Below, piece after piece: positions 1 to 11,497 of a DNA stretch of 64,000 nucleotides. Origin of the DNA: Lumnitzera littorea. Lineage: Eukaryota; Streptophyta; Magnoliopsida; Myrtales; Combretaceae. The notes beneath the pieces were generated by a model. The model did not search any database and had not been told where the DNA came from. It saw nothing but the letters and a program-made list of their open reading frames with translations. A program made the position numbers and the translations under genes. Location: assembly GCA_024138015.1 (NCBI GenBank), contig JAMXBB010000006.1, positions 75,244,001-75,308,000 of the forward strand. Reading direction: 5' to 3'. Positions within the stretch are counted from its first letter, which is position 1; each line of letters opens with the position of its first letter.

Positions 1-1344
1 ACATTTGTATATGAATAAAGAAAATACATAGTACATATATATATATATGTTATATGCATATACATACATATACTATATAATAAAATACTAGATATGAATA
101 TATATATATATATATATGTATACCCGCACATACATATGTATAAACTTAAGTACATAAATAAAGAAAATACATAATTCATACATATGTACATAAGTAAAGA
201 AACACACAGTTCATATATAAATGTTATATATGTATACGTACATGTACAAATACATAAGTTTCTTATACAAACTATTTGAAAAATTTACTAGAACACGTAC
301 ACTACACATATAAACATACTTTAATAATTATTCACATATATGAACATACGTACCCAAATATATGTATGTACAAAAATATAGATAAATAATTATTACAAAA
401 TGCCTATAATATACATACAAAATAACATACTTGTGTCATGTTTTTGGGTGGAGTTCCTAGCTTCTTCTTCTTCTTAATGTAATTAATAGTAAGAGAAGTA
501 AGGAGTAAAAATTTAAAGTTTTGTGGTTGGGATTGGTTTTGAAATTAAAGTGTAAAGCTTATTTTAACTTTAAAAAAAGCGTATGTGTGTGTTTAATTAT
601 CTAAGAGCTTAAAAAAATATTCCTACCGTAAGAAGAGAAGAAAACAAAGCAATGGAAGAGATTGGTTTGTAATTAATAAGGTAAGACAATGTAATCATTA
701 TGTTTGTTTCTCTTCTCTTAAATCAACACTTGGACACTTTGTAATATGCACATGGGCTACTGGAATTGAAGATCTAGAACCAATGTAGAAGTAGGGGAAA
801 AATGGGAAAAAGAAAAAAGGAAAAGAGAAAGAAAGAAATAAAGGAGGAAAAAGAAAATAAAAACAAAAATATGTAAATTTTTCAAACACAAAAATTATAT
901 AATTGGTATTTATAAAATAATTTTGAGATTTTATAAAAATTTATTAATTTAATTGTTACCTATTACATTTATAATATTTACAAGTTATTTCAATATATTC
1001 GTTAAAATTTATACGCGATTAAACGTATTAGTCGATAATTATAATCAATTAAGATTTTATTACTATTAAGTTATATTTATTCATTTTATAAGCTTAAAGT
1101 TATAATTTTAGGATTTTCATCAAATTCGAGTTTAATTTAGGGTATTTACACGTATATTGAATTTAAGGTTTTTGTACACAATTTGGGTTTCGATCGAATT
1201 TCTAGGGTTTTATTACGTATAATATATTCAATTTCATAATTTAACAAAATTTTTATCTTGCTTAACCTTAACAACTCATGAAATTATCTATAGTACTAGA
1301 GTTCAATTTTACTCTTAATTAGCTAAATTCATGAGGTTTACAAG
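1..1344 (-). repeat. Decayed LTR-like relic, copy 1 (E-like), cut by window edge
   Basis: The stretch runs from TA/CATA microsatellite (1-430) to a purine-rich tract (about 790-880), then a segment with 'tagggttt' words, and ends near 1344 in 'gaggtttaca'. Solo LTR E1 (33643-37134) has the same order: microsatellite, an acatac/ttgtgt word, a purine-rich tract, tagggttt words, and an end in 'ggggtttaca'. I therefore read this as the remaining part of an E-type LTR whose sense start lies at 1344 on the minus strand. The match is of layout and short words, not a computed alignment. No coding capacity was seen; the 63-residue frame at 698-889 (-) is low-complexity Phe/Pro sequence from the purine tract. 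Confidence 0.4.
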
Positions 1345-2803
1345 CGTATATATATCTAAATGGGTACACGTATATACATATATATTTTTAGGATTTATAT
1401 GTAATTACTTATATTATAATACATATATGTGCCCAAAACTCATAAAAAATAGAGAAATATATATACATATATATATACTATTTGTATAGATTTGTGTATG
1501 TAGTATGCTTATGTGAAATTTTTTGTATTATTCTACATACACACACATATATATACTATTTTGTAGTATATATTTTTATATATACTTAAGCTTGTATTAT
1601 ATATATTTTCATGTACTATTTTTGTAAAAATGTATACACACATATATATAGGTATTTAGTGTACATGATGTATATGTATATGTATATATATACACAAAAT
1701 AATTTTTTTTTGAAAAAATACAAATAAAAAGAAAAGGAAAAAAAAATGTACATCCCAATTAACATATAGTACTTGCTTTGATTTATACACAAGATAGAAA
1801 AAAAAAAAAATTGGGTGAGTAGAAGGGTTTTGCAGGCGTGAGAGAATGGAGTAGTAATGAGGGGGTTTTGTTGTCTTGTGAATATCTTAGAACAAGAAAA
1901 ATAAAAACAAAATTAATAATAGGATAGGGGATGGCCTTGCAAACGTGAATTGAAATGAAAAGGGAAGGTGATGTGATTTTTCAAATAATAAAATATGGTC
2001 TTATTAGTTGAAATCACGAAGCACATGGTCTTATTTACCTTTCTCTTTTTCATTTCTTTTTTTTTTTTTGTCAAATCATACAAGGTAAGATTAGGAGTTG
2101 ACAACGAGTTTTGTTGAGGTAATGAAATAGTTAAGATGCAATTCAATTAAGATTGGGAAAATTAAAATAAAATAATAGAGCAATGGTTTGAGGTGTTTAA
2201 ATTAAACAAATTACATATGTATATATGTAATATAATATATCATAATATTTAATAATGATGATGATAATAATAATAGTATTATTAATAATAATAAGAAGAA
2301 GAAGAATGATAGTAATAATTGTATAAATTAAGAAGGAAAGAATTAAAATATATATACATACAATCAAACATGTAGTGCCATAAGTAAGATACGGGATATT
2401 ATGTGTATTTTATTGATTTATTTATTTAATTGGTTGAAATTAATTACTTATTTTTATTTAAACTTATCACTAATAATTCATTAGCAATTTTATATGATTA
2501 CGTGTATCTAGCAATAATTTTGTGGAACTAGAGCTTTATTAATATTAGGGTAAATTTTAGGTTTTATAAGCATAGGGCTTCAAATTTAGGAGTTTTATTA
2601 GGTTCGGATTCGGTCTCTTATACTTATGCATACATGGAATCTAAGGTTTTCACATGCGATTAAAGTTTTGAATAACATATTAGGTTTTTTTTTTCTTTTT
2701 TGTATATTCACTTTAAGTTTCAGATTTATCAATTTTTTTGGGAAATATTTATGACTCTTGAATTCAACTCTATATTTGGAAGGGTAAGTTTGCGAGGTTT
2801 ATA
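1345..2803 (-). repeat. Decayed LTR-like relic, copy 2 (E-like)
   Basis: This block repeats the layout of the preceding one: TA-rich microsatellite (1345-1700), a G-rich segment (1800-1950), AT-rich spacer, words 'aggttttataagc' and 'ggagttttattagg', and an end near 2803 in 'gcgaggtttata'. It looks like a second, partly deleted copy of the same LTR end in the same orientation. It contains poly-T/poly-A runs at 2052-2070 and 2684-2702 and an ATA/AAT microsatellite near 2255-2310. There is no supported gene. A dot plot would be needed to fix the edges. Confidence 0.35.
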
Positions 2804-4145
2804 TAACTATCTATCTTTATTGTAATATTTCATCGAACATTTTACATACGATATCTAACATGCTTAAATTTGAACTTCACAATGAGTAATACGTATTCCA
2901 ATTTGTAAATTACGAACAAATTACCTAACTACGTGTTTCAAAGTTGATACTAATACACAATGACAATATCAAAATGTAGAAATCACAATTTCACAGAAAC
3001 ATAAAACCCTAACATCGATTTTATCTAATTTGCATGTATACAAATGATTTGTGTAAGAAAGCATTTAATTAGGATATAGAATTGTTTAACTTCAATTTTG
3101 GATGAAGAAAACGCAAAAAAATAAGCTAGTTATGTTGGATTGGAAGGAGAAGTTATGTTTTGACCAAGATGAAATGGGATGGTATAATGCTTGCATGGAT
3201 CACCTTTATGATAAAAATTGTAGGAGGGGAATTTATAGAGTAAAGGCACTTTTTTTAAGTGTGCTTTCTTTTTTAATATTAAAAAAGAAGGCATACCTCC
3301 TTGAAGTGCGTTTTCTTTTTTAATATTAAAGAAGAAGACATATTTCAAGAAAGTATCTTCTTCTTTAATTTCTAAAAAAATTGAAGGTGCTTCCTTTGCC
3401 TTTGCACATACTATTTTTCCTTTTAGCCCTTTTTTCCATTTTTTTTCTTTTTTTAAGATTCAAGTGCATTTCTCTCTTAAGCTATCATAAGCAATTAAGA
3501 TGTATAGCAATACTATTATTGCATTCTAAAAAGCATGACAAATATTAAGAGAAATTATTTTAGTTTATAAAATAAATAATTGATTTTTTAATTACCAATA
3601 TATGTCTATTTTTTTATTTAATATTGTATATAATTTGTTTAAATATGTAAATTCAATAATCTGGTGAAATAGTACTTTCTAAATAATATAAAAATATAAT
3701 TAAATAAATATTAGATAATATTAATTGTATAAATATCAAAATATAATAATAAATCTAGTTTTGATATGTCTACCAAATAAGACTATCACAAAAATCCTTG
3801 TTTAATATTGTCAAATCAAATATAGTATAATAGATCATGCTATCATATACCTTTTATGTATATACCTTTCATTTCTTTTTTTCTAATTTTAAAGACCAAA
3901 CAAAACACTACCGAAGAAAGAAAAAAGAAAAATAAAATAAAAGCAAGAGCACTCATCCGTATTGGGAGATGCGCTCGGAACTTTGGGCAGAAACTTTTAA
4001 AAGCAAGGACTTATTTATTATTCCACTGTTCACCAACTTAGCAATGCTGCAATAAAGAATCAACTTGATCAACTTCTTTTCACTTTCCCAATCACGTCTT
4101 TATTATCTTCCTATGCATTTCGAATTTGACAATCCCCTCCAAATT
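2804..4145. other. AT-rich spacer downstream of SOSEKI
   Basis: No gene recognised. It contains the duplicated palindrome at 3266-3345 and poly-T/C tracts at 3416-3480. Part of it must be the 3' untranslated region of the SOSEKI gene; no polyadenylation signal was chosen because AATAAA-like words are too common here. Confidence 0.5.
3266..3345. repeat. Duplicated AT palindrome
   Basis: Positions 3266-3289 form a perfect 24-base palindrome centred on aatatt, with C/T-rich left and A/G-rich right arms. An imperfect second copy, with the same centre and preceded by a similar 'gtgc/gtgcg' word, lies at about 3312-3338. A third, weaker relative follows at 3350-3375. It could form hairpins in RNA or extrude in DNA. 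It may be the remnant of a small inverted-repeat element. Confidence 0.5.
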
Positions 4146-5813
4146 CTAAATTTCCCGCTGAGTCTCCCGTTGATAATCCCCTGCTCTGCGGACCAATGTC
4201 GCTTTATATGGTGCCACCAAAGAGAACCCTTCACTCGTCAACCCATCAGTTTTAATTTTAAATGAAAGAGAACCGCACGATACCAAATGCATCAGGAATG
4301 AAGTCACTCTCTGGCTGCCACGTGGAACTTCCATACACGTTCGACTCGTATAACTTAAATCCTTGCTTTTAAGATCGGAATGTAGCATCAGCCGTCGATT
4401 AGCTTTAATCAAAGCTCCCAAAGTCTCGAGGCTGGAATCCGACCGTGGAGGTGTAATATCTTCACCAGTCAGCTCCGTAGTTTGGGTCTCTTCAATTTCC
4501 ACTAAACGATGTTCTCTGACTTTTCTCGTTGTTCGAGTTCCTCCATCATCCGTCTGAGTCGACGCGTGCGAGTAGGGTTTGTGAGGTAATTCACCATCAT
4601 CCATCTCGGTCTTGCTTTTGTAGACTCTGTACTCGTCAGGTGTCTCACTCACTGAGTCATTTGTTGCCCAAGTATGTTGCAACTGAGCGGATGAGTCCTC
4701 AGTGGAACACGTTCGCAATTTTCTTATTGGTTTCGGGGACGATGAAAATGACGACGTAGCTAGAAGTCTGGGAGTTGAATCAGGAAGCTCCGACCCTTTG
4801 AGAATATATTCGCTTCCACGTGAAGGATATATCAACTCGTTCTCTGCTAGGTCATGCCACACGAAACTGTTCTTGTAGCTCCTGAAACCAAAATGCGATA
4901 AATACCACGAATATACCTACATATGTATGTGTATATATAACCTTAGGTGAAGTTTTCTTTCTTACGTGAAATGTCTTGACCATTTACTTTCAAGCTAATT
5001 GATTTGGCTCAATATTTAGTTGAACTCGATGTGAGTATAATTGAGTTAACATTGATCTGTTTAAGTAGTTTTCTGAAACATTTTTGAACTTCATAGTATT
5101 AGGTTTGAATTGCTTATAAGCATAATTAAGCTTGACTTAAATTTAATTATAAGTCAAGTTTGAATTGAATTCATGTATGTATTAGTATTGTTTTAATTAA
5201 ATACAATTTTTTTATAAAAGAAAAGTGAGTTTAATCAAATGGAATCCCGGACCTGGTAGGTATGCTTTGGATAGAATTTAAACTCAATAATGTAAGTCCG
5301 ATCAAAATTACTTAGGAGTTTAGGCAATTTATATTGTACGCACTGTATGTAATTATAATATGCGTCGAAGTACGTACCTTTTAAAGGACCAGGAGTACAC
5401 GGCAGAGAACCCCTTTCCACGGAGGATATTCAAGCGGTTCGTGACATCTACGCAGAGAATATAACGAATTAATTTATGATACTTATGTTTCATTTAGCCG
5501 AAAAAAAAAAAGGAAGGGAAAATGGAAAATAGAATCAAAACCTAATGAGAAGTATGTTATTATACATACCTGACAAATAGAGTCCATCAGTGGAAGATAG
5601 AGGAACTTCCATGAAGTGGGGGTGATCAAGATGTCCTCTTGAGAGGAAGTAGATTACAGGTACTTTTGTTGCACTGGTAGTATTGGAGTAAGGGTTCTCG
5701 AGTGTAGTTTGAATCCTGAGTTTAGTCCTTTCAGAACTTACTTGATCTTTATCTTTCTTCCATTTGTTTTTGTTCTGAAGCTGATCATCGGATCTTGACC
5801 TTGCGGCAGCCAT
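4146..5813 (-). CDS. SOK: SOSEKI-family (DUF966, DIX-like) polarity protein, 3 exons
   Basis: Three exons on the minus strand: 5813-5570, 5447-5378 and 4881-4146, with GT-AG introns and matching phases. They give 349 codons plus stop. Exon 1 starts at the first ATG with a basic leader; the DIX-like domain begins near residue 52 (VIYFLSRGHLDHPHFMEVPL). Exon 2 supplies DVTNRLNILRGKG and VYSWSFKR; exon 3 continues with VWHDLAENELIYP (about 112-124) and EYILKGSEL. Later family marks are ASTQTDD near 211-217, TLGALIKAN near 258-266 and SFLMHLVSCGSLSF at 299-312. SOSEKI proteins polymerise through the DIX-like domain and sit at polarised cell edges; the CGS motif recruits ANGUSTIFOLIA in known members (family knowledge). 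Oddities: SRG where SRNG is usual, and a short tail of about 37 residues after the CGS motif. No stops or frameshifts, unlike everything around it. A further 3' exon is not excluded. Confidence 0.92.
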
Positions 5814-8800
5814 TATTGTGCCAGTTTATTCATGTAACAAGAGCCATAAGAGAATACTACCATGAGAAGCCCGATGAAGATTTAGATGGAAAGAAGTAGG
5901 AAGGTGGTTACTTGAGGAAAGAGTTAAAAAAAAATGGAGAAAAACAGGAGTGGAATTCGAAGATTCTAGAGGGGGAGGGAATGATGAGCATGCGATTGTG
6001 AGGTCAAAAGAATTGATGACGGTGCGCAGGGAGAATAGTACTCAGAAGTCAGAAATCGGAATTCTGATTACTGTGGAGCAACCGGATCAATGAACTCAAA
6101 CTATAGATGATAATAGTCCACGTGCACAGTAAGTTAACTATGATTTAATTAATTTATTCCTTTTTCTCTTTTGAATGTCTTGATCTACTTCACGATAAAA
6201 CAGAGTAAATGTTATAAAAGGCAATTCATTTATACTTTAAAATGTAAAATATATACAAAATATAATTATCATATATCTTTTGTCTATCTTATTAAATTGA
6301 TACACTTTATTACTTTTTACATATCTAATGTTATAATTTTAGTATAATTTTTTGCATCACATTTGTTCTTACTCGTTTTCTTGTATTTTCTCGATGTTTT
6401 TTTGCAGTTCGCACATATTTTTATCAATTACATGCACATACTTGATGTGATGAAACAGACTTTTAGAATTATGTATTAATTCTTGTAATTACTATTTTAT
6501 ATATGAATTAATATAGCTGTTGTTTTATATATTCATAGGATCTGTGTAGTCCATATTGTAAAAGATTATTTTCAATATTTGCAATTTCACGTAGGTATTA
6601 TGTATGCTACTATTGTCATATCATATAACATCTTAGTATTCTGATATTAAAATAATAATAATTTTTTATAGAAAATTCTATTTATATTGTTATGAATACA
6701 ATTATATTACATTTAAATAATAATTGGTACCCATGGAAAGAATATTTTTTAATATGTTTCTCTTACAAATTTATTGTGTATTATAGTGTATTGGAAATAT
6801 AATATCAAGACAACAATATTTTTAATATATGCTTTGCTATATGTTTATTTATTACATATACTACTGTACTATGCATTAGACAACATATAGTTAATATGAT
6901 ATCAAATAATAAAAAATCTTAAAGATGCGTTCTTTCATTACATATTATACAATGTATCATGATGATGTGATATCATAAAAAATAACTTTTAATATTTGTC
7001 ATTAGTGGCCAGTTCAAACATATATATGTATATATTGAAACAACAAGCAGTTATATTACTACATCACATTTAAACAATATGCAGGTAATTTAATATCATA
7101 AAAAGAAATCAATTTTTTCGATTTCTCTTTTTAAATATTGTAATATATAATTAATAGTTAAGATTATAAAAAAAATAATAACGAGATAATAATATATCTC
7201 AAGGTAATTTAAGAATCTAGATAGTTCAGGCAATTTTATTAATCTTAAAACCAGAGGAATCAATGAAAGTGGAAATGAAGATGATTTGAATCCTACAACA
7301 CCGCATTACGTGAGAAGGTTGGAGACGGTGGGACGGCTAACCTTCTCATGGCCATGAAGCAGACCAAATGACTTAAGGGTCATGTTATGTTTAGTATTGA
7401 CATATATAAGTTTTACAGTATGTCTTTTCTCAAAATGTGTGCAAAATCGGTCAATGTACCAGGTGTATATGTAGTAATGAAATTTATTGGGTGTGGGTTG
7501 TGATCCATGGGAAACTGAGACCAGGTATTGCAAACTTGTCTCCTACTCTACGTTAAGTTAATGAAAATTACATCTTATAATTTTAATGACAAAAATATCT
7601 AAGCCACTCTAAGTGGCAAATTTGGAGGATGTTAGGTGCATTTAAGTGTAGGAATTGTTGTTAAACTTATGATTCTATTAAGAATTAGAACGTTAGAATT
7701 ATAGAATCGTATAAAATCAAAATCTTAAACTTGTAAAACTGTATATTTAAAGTTATGATTTTATTAATAATCTATGCTAAAATAATTTTATATTCATTTT
7801 TAACTCAAAAAAACTCATAAAATTATAAATTTATAGAAATATATGAATTAACTTGTGATTTTAACAATTATGAATATGAGATTGTGATTTGTTGTCCTCT
7901 AAGGTTTATACAATTTATATATTAGATGTATATTTGATATTGATTATGCTGATTTCGTTAAACTTATTAAAAACCGCTCATCTTTTGAGATAACGAAATT
8001 CTATCTATTATAAAAACACCTCTTTCACCTTGTAAATGATTAGCTCTAATCACAAGCTGATTGCTCTAGTTGAGATTGTGCATTGCATATTCTCACGTGT
8101 CATAACTATAATTTCAACTGCATAATATGAGCGAATTCTATTGTTTTTAAATGAGAACCCCACTATCATGTGTTAGTTAACATCTTGTTCGAATAAGTTT
8201 TTTAATCCAATCAAGGTATCAATAGTTCTTGTTCAAATAAATTCGAGGGTAAATCATGACTTATCAAATTTCCTCAACAAGCACTGCTAAGAAATCTGCA
8301 TATTCAACATCAACATTGAAATAGTACAATTTACTGCATAAATTCCATCAAACAAACACTGAAACTATACAAATTTTGCTTATGGTAATAATAACAACAA
8401 AACACCAATAAGAGAAGGCAAACATTAAAAGGAACGTAGTAATTATAAAAGGATTAGAGGAAATTGTGTTGAAGTTCACTAAATCTTAATCAACTAATTT
8501 GTACATAATTGATGTTTCGGAACCTTGGGGCATTCCAAAATGCCTAAAGTAAGCTAAAACTACCTATAATTATGTTAATCTATCCTAAAATAACAAGACA
8601 CAATTGTAGAAATAGAGAAGAAATAAGAAAAGTAGCATCTTCTTCAATCTAAAAATTCTGCAACTTTTTTATAGAGTAGGCCTGCTATTCAGATGGCGAG
8701 ATCGTGTCATCCGAACGACAATCGCTTGCCATGGGCACCCTAATTAGGGTTTAAGGCCAACATTAGGACGGTGGGTATTGTGGTATTAGAATGGGAAGTC

Positions 8801-9445
8801 ATATGCTTCTAACCTCTAAAACCCCATTTTCCATTGGATTTCTGAAGAGGTGTCATCAAATGAGAGCTCAAAGTTGTATGATCCCAAATTGCCTTACTTT
8901 GCCATTTGATTACTCCATGTTATCCGTTGAAATGGGAGCTTCGTCTCCTTTGTTGTCTAGTGCTTTGAGTGGGGTGTGTGAATGGCATTGGGAGCCAATT
9001 GGACGTTGTCTAATTTCCTACGTGCAACATAAAATTCAGTCATATTTGAGTTTGACATTGATTCTGTTCCATGTTTTTGTACGGTTGATCTATTTTACAC
9101 ACATTTAATAATTTTTACTAATAAATTCTAACCACAATATTCAATCCAGTGTGCGTGAGTATGGCTTTTAAATCGAGGGTAACCTGTAATTTTGTGCATT
9201 ATCAAGGAGTCAGCATATCAACCCTATGTATGTTAGATCCCGGGCATTCCATATATGGGAAATTACTCTAGCGATACTTTAGAAGACAACTTCCCAAGAT
9301 TGAAAACTTCCCAAGTTGGGCTAAAACGAGGTTATTTTACTTGGCATTATATCGGGTCCAATTGGCCGATATGTAGATGGGGATAATATGGGTTTTACGT
9401 ATAGAATCTAATAATTGCTTGATGATGTATCAGCTACTGCTTGTG
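5814..9445. other. Spacer without recognised gene
   Basis: The first few hundred bases hold the SOSEKI 5' untranslated region and promoter. From 6130 to 7250 the sequence is very AT-rich with no feature seen. At 7260-7560 there is a less AT-rich island, with a 75-codon frame on the minus strand (7306-7533) that I do not recognise. From 8640 to 9110 there is another higher-GC patch with a 105-codon frame on the plus strand; its style (gatggcgagatcgtg, repeated tgggagc) suggests an LTR fragment rather than a gene. Confidence 0.4.
6119..6124. promoter_or_regulatory. G-box (CACGTG) upstream of SOSEKI
   Basis: A perfect CACGTG palindrome lies about 305 bases upstream of the SOSEKI start codon. 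Such sites bind bZIP and bHLH factors in plants. Position is plausible for a promoter element, but one hexamer is weak evidence. No convincing TATA box was found close to the start. Confidence 0.3.
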
Positions 9446-9453
9446 TATGGAGC
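9446..9453 (+). repeat. hAT target-site duplication, left copy
   Basis: tatggagc abuts the left terminus of the hAT element. The right copy at 23650-23657 is tatgaagc, 7 of 8 identical. Eight bases is the hAT-specific duplication length. Confidence 0.75.
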
Positions 9454-10214
9454 TAGACTTAGGCGGCGGTTCAAATCAAATCGGTCTTGAATTGCTGGTT
9501 CATGGGTCGCGGCTACGTTGAATCGTGACTAGGTCATGAGTCTGTAGTTTAGGGCTGGTTCATGTGGTCCGATGATTCAAGAATCGGTTCACAACTCTTA
9601 AACCGTTTTTTTTTTCTTTTTATTCCAAGGCTTTACATAATTTTTTTCCTTTTTAGCCTTGCCAATTCTTCAACTGTTTTTTTTTTTCCCCTTCATTTCA
9701 TCCATAAAGTATACATTAAAAACAAAAATAAAATAAAATATAGAAAAGTCTCTTATAGTATGAATACCTAATCTGATCAAGTAGAGTAAAGTGGTTGGAG
9801 GGAAAATATTTTTTATTATATTTTACGGTCGTTCGGAAGATGTTTACGTATCTACTAATCGGAATTAGACTACCGTAGTTTGGTTTGAATTTTTAGAAAA
9901 CCTTTAGTTTGTCGATCAATTTTATGTTTTGAGAAAAACATCCAAGTGTACGTGATTATCCAAATTAAATTTTTTAAAGAAAAATAATTTTTATCGATTA
10001 TAATTTGGAAAAACTTAATGTTATATCAGTATTTTTAAGAAAACCATGTTATTTAGTTTTTTTGAACAATAAGGAAAAAAGATTTTTCTACGTGATAAAA
10101 CATTTTCGTAAAGGATGAATAGAAAACTTACTATGTATCCTCTAGAAGTAACTGTTTACGTTCGTGAGTAAGAGTGAAACTCGCAAGTGAGCTTGGGCTT
10201 CGATCAGATTAGTT

Positions 10215-10760
10215 TCAGTTATTGAAGTAATCATCTTCTTCTCTTAATGTCTTGCATGGTTCTTGTCGTTTATAGGTCGCCTTATACCAATCTTCTGTGT
10301 AGGTATTTGCCTCAATACTAAAAATAGATAGGGAGGCTCGGCGTTCCTTAACAATTAGGCCTACTATATTAAACGTTTGCTTAACAGTAGCCGTTGAAGT
10401 CATAATAGTGAGTACTTTATGGGCAATGCAAGATATTAGTGGATAGTTCCTTCTATATCTTTGCCACCACTCTAAAATATCAAGGTCCTTGATCAAGATA
10501 TTTTCATAAAAGTCGAAATTCATATTGGTGTAGTGCTGTATCTTAAACATTGGACCATTAAACCATTGCCTCTTCAATTGTTGTGCCAGTAACTGCTCAT
10601 CCATAAATAAGTAATGCTGCTCATTAGTAGGTGGCGAAAGAAAGATTAATGATTAGCCATTGTACTAACTTTGATAGTGGTTGAGCATCTCTTCTATGTC
10701 GGCTGTCGTTGCTGACGCTTCCTGTTGTGCTTCCAAGCTATATATGTTTTGAGAATCCAT
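10215..10760 (-). pseudogene. hAT transposase, C-terminal dimerisation domain (relic)
   Basis: The 129-codon open part at 10215-10604 contains DILEWWQRYRRNYPLISCIA, then a segment matching the usual 'S..ASE..FS..GRIV..RR.SL' block (here STATVKQTFNIVGLIVKERRASL), then SIEANTYTEDWYKA. This is the conserved C-terminal hAT dimerisation region (Dimer_Tnp_hAT). Upstream, about 10630-10760, a short frame starting MDSQNIYSLEAQQEASATT continues in the same direction and is closed by a TAG stop. The usual ASE acidic residue position reads VKQ, so the domain is altered as well as truncated. Catalytic DDE residues of the core lie outside what is preserved. It belongs with the N-terminal relic at 22358-22947 across the inserted retrotransposon. 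Confidence 0.8.
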
Positions 10761-10769
10761 TAGATCTTG

Positions 10770-11296
10770 AACGCAACTATAATAAGTTTTCAAATATATT
10801 AGTAATAATTTCGTTTTATAACAAGGTGTTGAGCTTGGTTTTTCACCTCTTGATTCTTTAAAAATTAAGTTTTCTCTAAACTAATCAGTATACCGACCCT
10901 TGACTAGGGTTTAAAAAAAATCAGTTTTTTTATACTTTGAAAACGTTTTGGAGTCGTCACCCGACCACAGTCGAGAAAGATAATTAAGTTATAGCCAATT
11001 GGGTGGATTAATTATAACTTAGCTACTAATCTAATAATTAAAACCAATTTTACAAAAAGGTTTTTTAAACTAGAGAATCTAGATCTGGGGATTAGGAATT
11101 TTAAACCCTTATGAGTACCGTTGACTTTCTAAAATTAGAATAAACTTAAAAATCACCTTTTAATTTTGAAAGACAAAACTTGATTATTGATTACTCTAAT
11201 TGGATAAATAAAATAATCTAAACTAAAGAAAAAGAGAAATTATTTTTTTAAATTTTTATTGTTGCCCCATAAGTGCCTACGTACCCGCTTAAGCTC
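10770..11296. other. Unassigned block between hAT relic and truncated LTR
   Basis: This holds no reading frame I recognise. It includes 'ttttggagtcgtcaccc' near 10940 and 'ctggggattagg' near 11088, words I associate with plant LTR-type repeats. It may be filler DNA or a piece of another repeat brought in when the left LTR of the neighbouring element was deleted. Confidence 0.35.
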
Positions 11297-11479
11297 AGTT
11301 GTATTGCCATTTTCATTTTAAAATTTGTTTTAGAATTTGAACTCAATACCAGTAAGACATATATACCACTTAAGCTTAGTTTTTTATCCTTTAGTTAAGA
11401 TTATTGAATATTTAACCTAAAACATGTATTTATCAATTTTTTGAGCATAGTTTGCAATAATGTTCTAATACTTGTATCA
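11297..11479 (-). repeat. Element A 3' LTR, truncated
   Basis: About 183 bases align with 22173-22357, the outer end of the 5' LTR, including shared words around 'tagaatttgaactcaa' and 'acatgtatttatcaatttt'. The end is ATCA at 11476-11479. Left of 11297 similarity stops abruptly, so roughly 2.5 kb of this LTR is absent compared with the 2666-base 5' copy. Confidence 0.8.
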
Positions 11480-11497
11480 AATACCCCCAACTTAGTC
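11480..11497 (-). other. Polypurine tract of element A
   Basis: On the minus strand a G-rich purine run (aagttgggggtatt) lies directly before the LTR start TGATACAAG. This is the plus-strand primer position in reverse transcription. The same tract precedes the 3' LTR of element B. Confidence 0.75.

Noticed and set aside
698..889. 63-codon Phe/Pro-rich frame
   Set aside because: Low-complexity translation of a purine-rich tract.
8791..9108. 105-codon plus-strand frame as a host gene
   Set aside because: No recognisable domain, no splice context, and the surrounding wording looks like LTR sequence.
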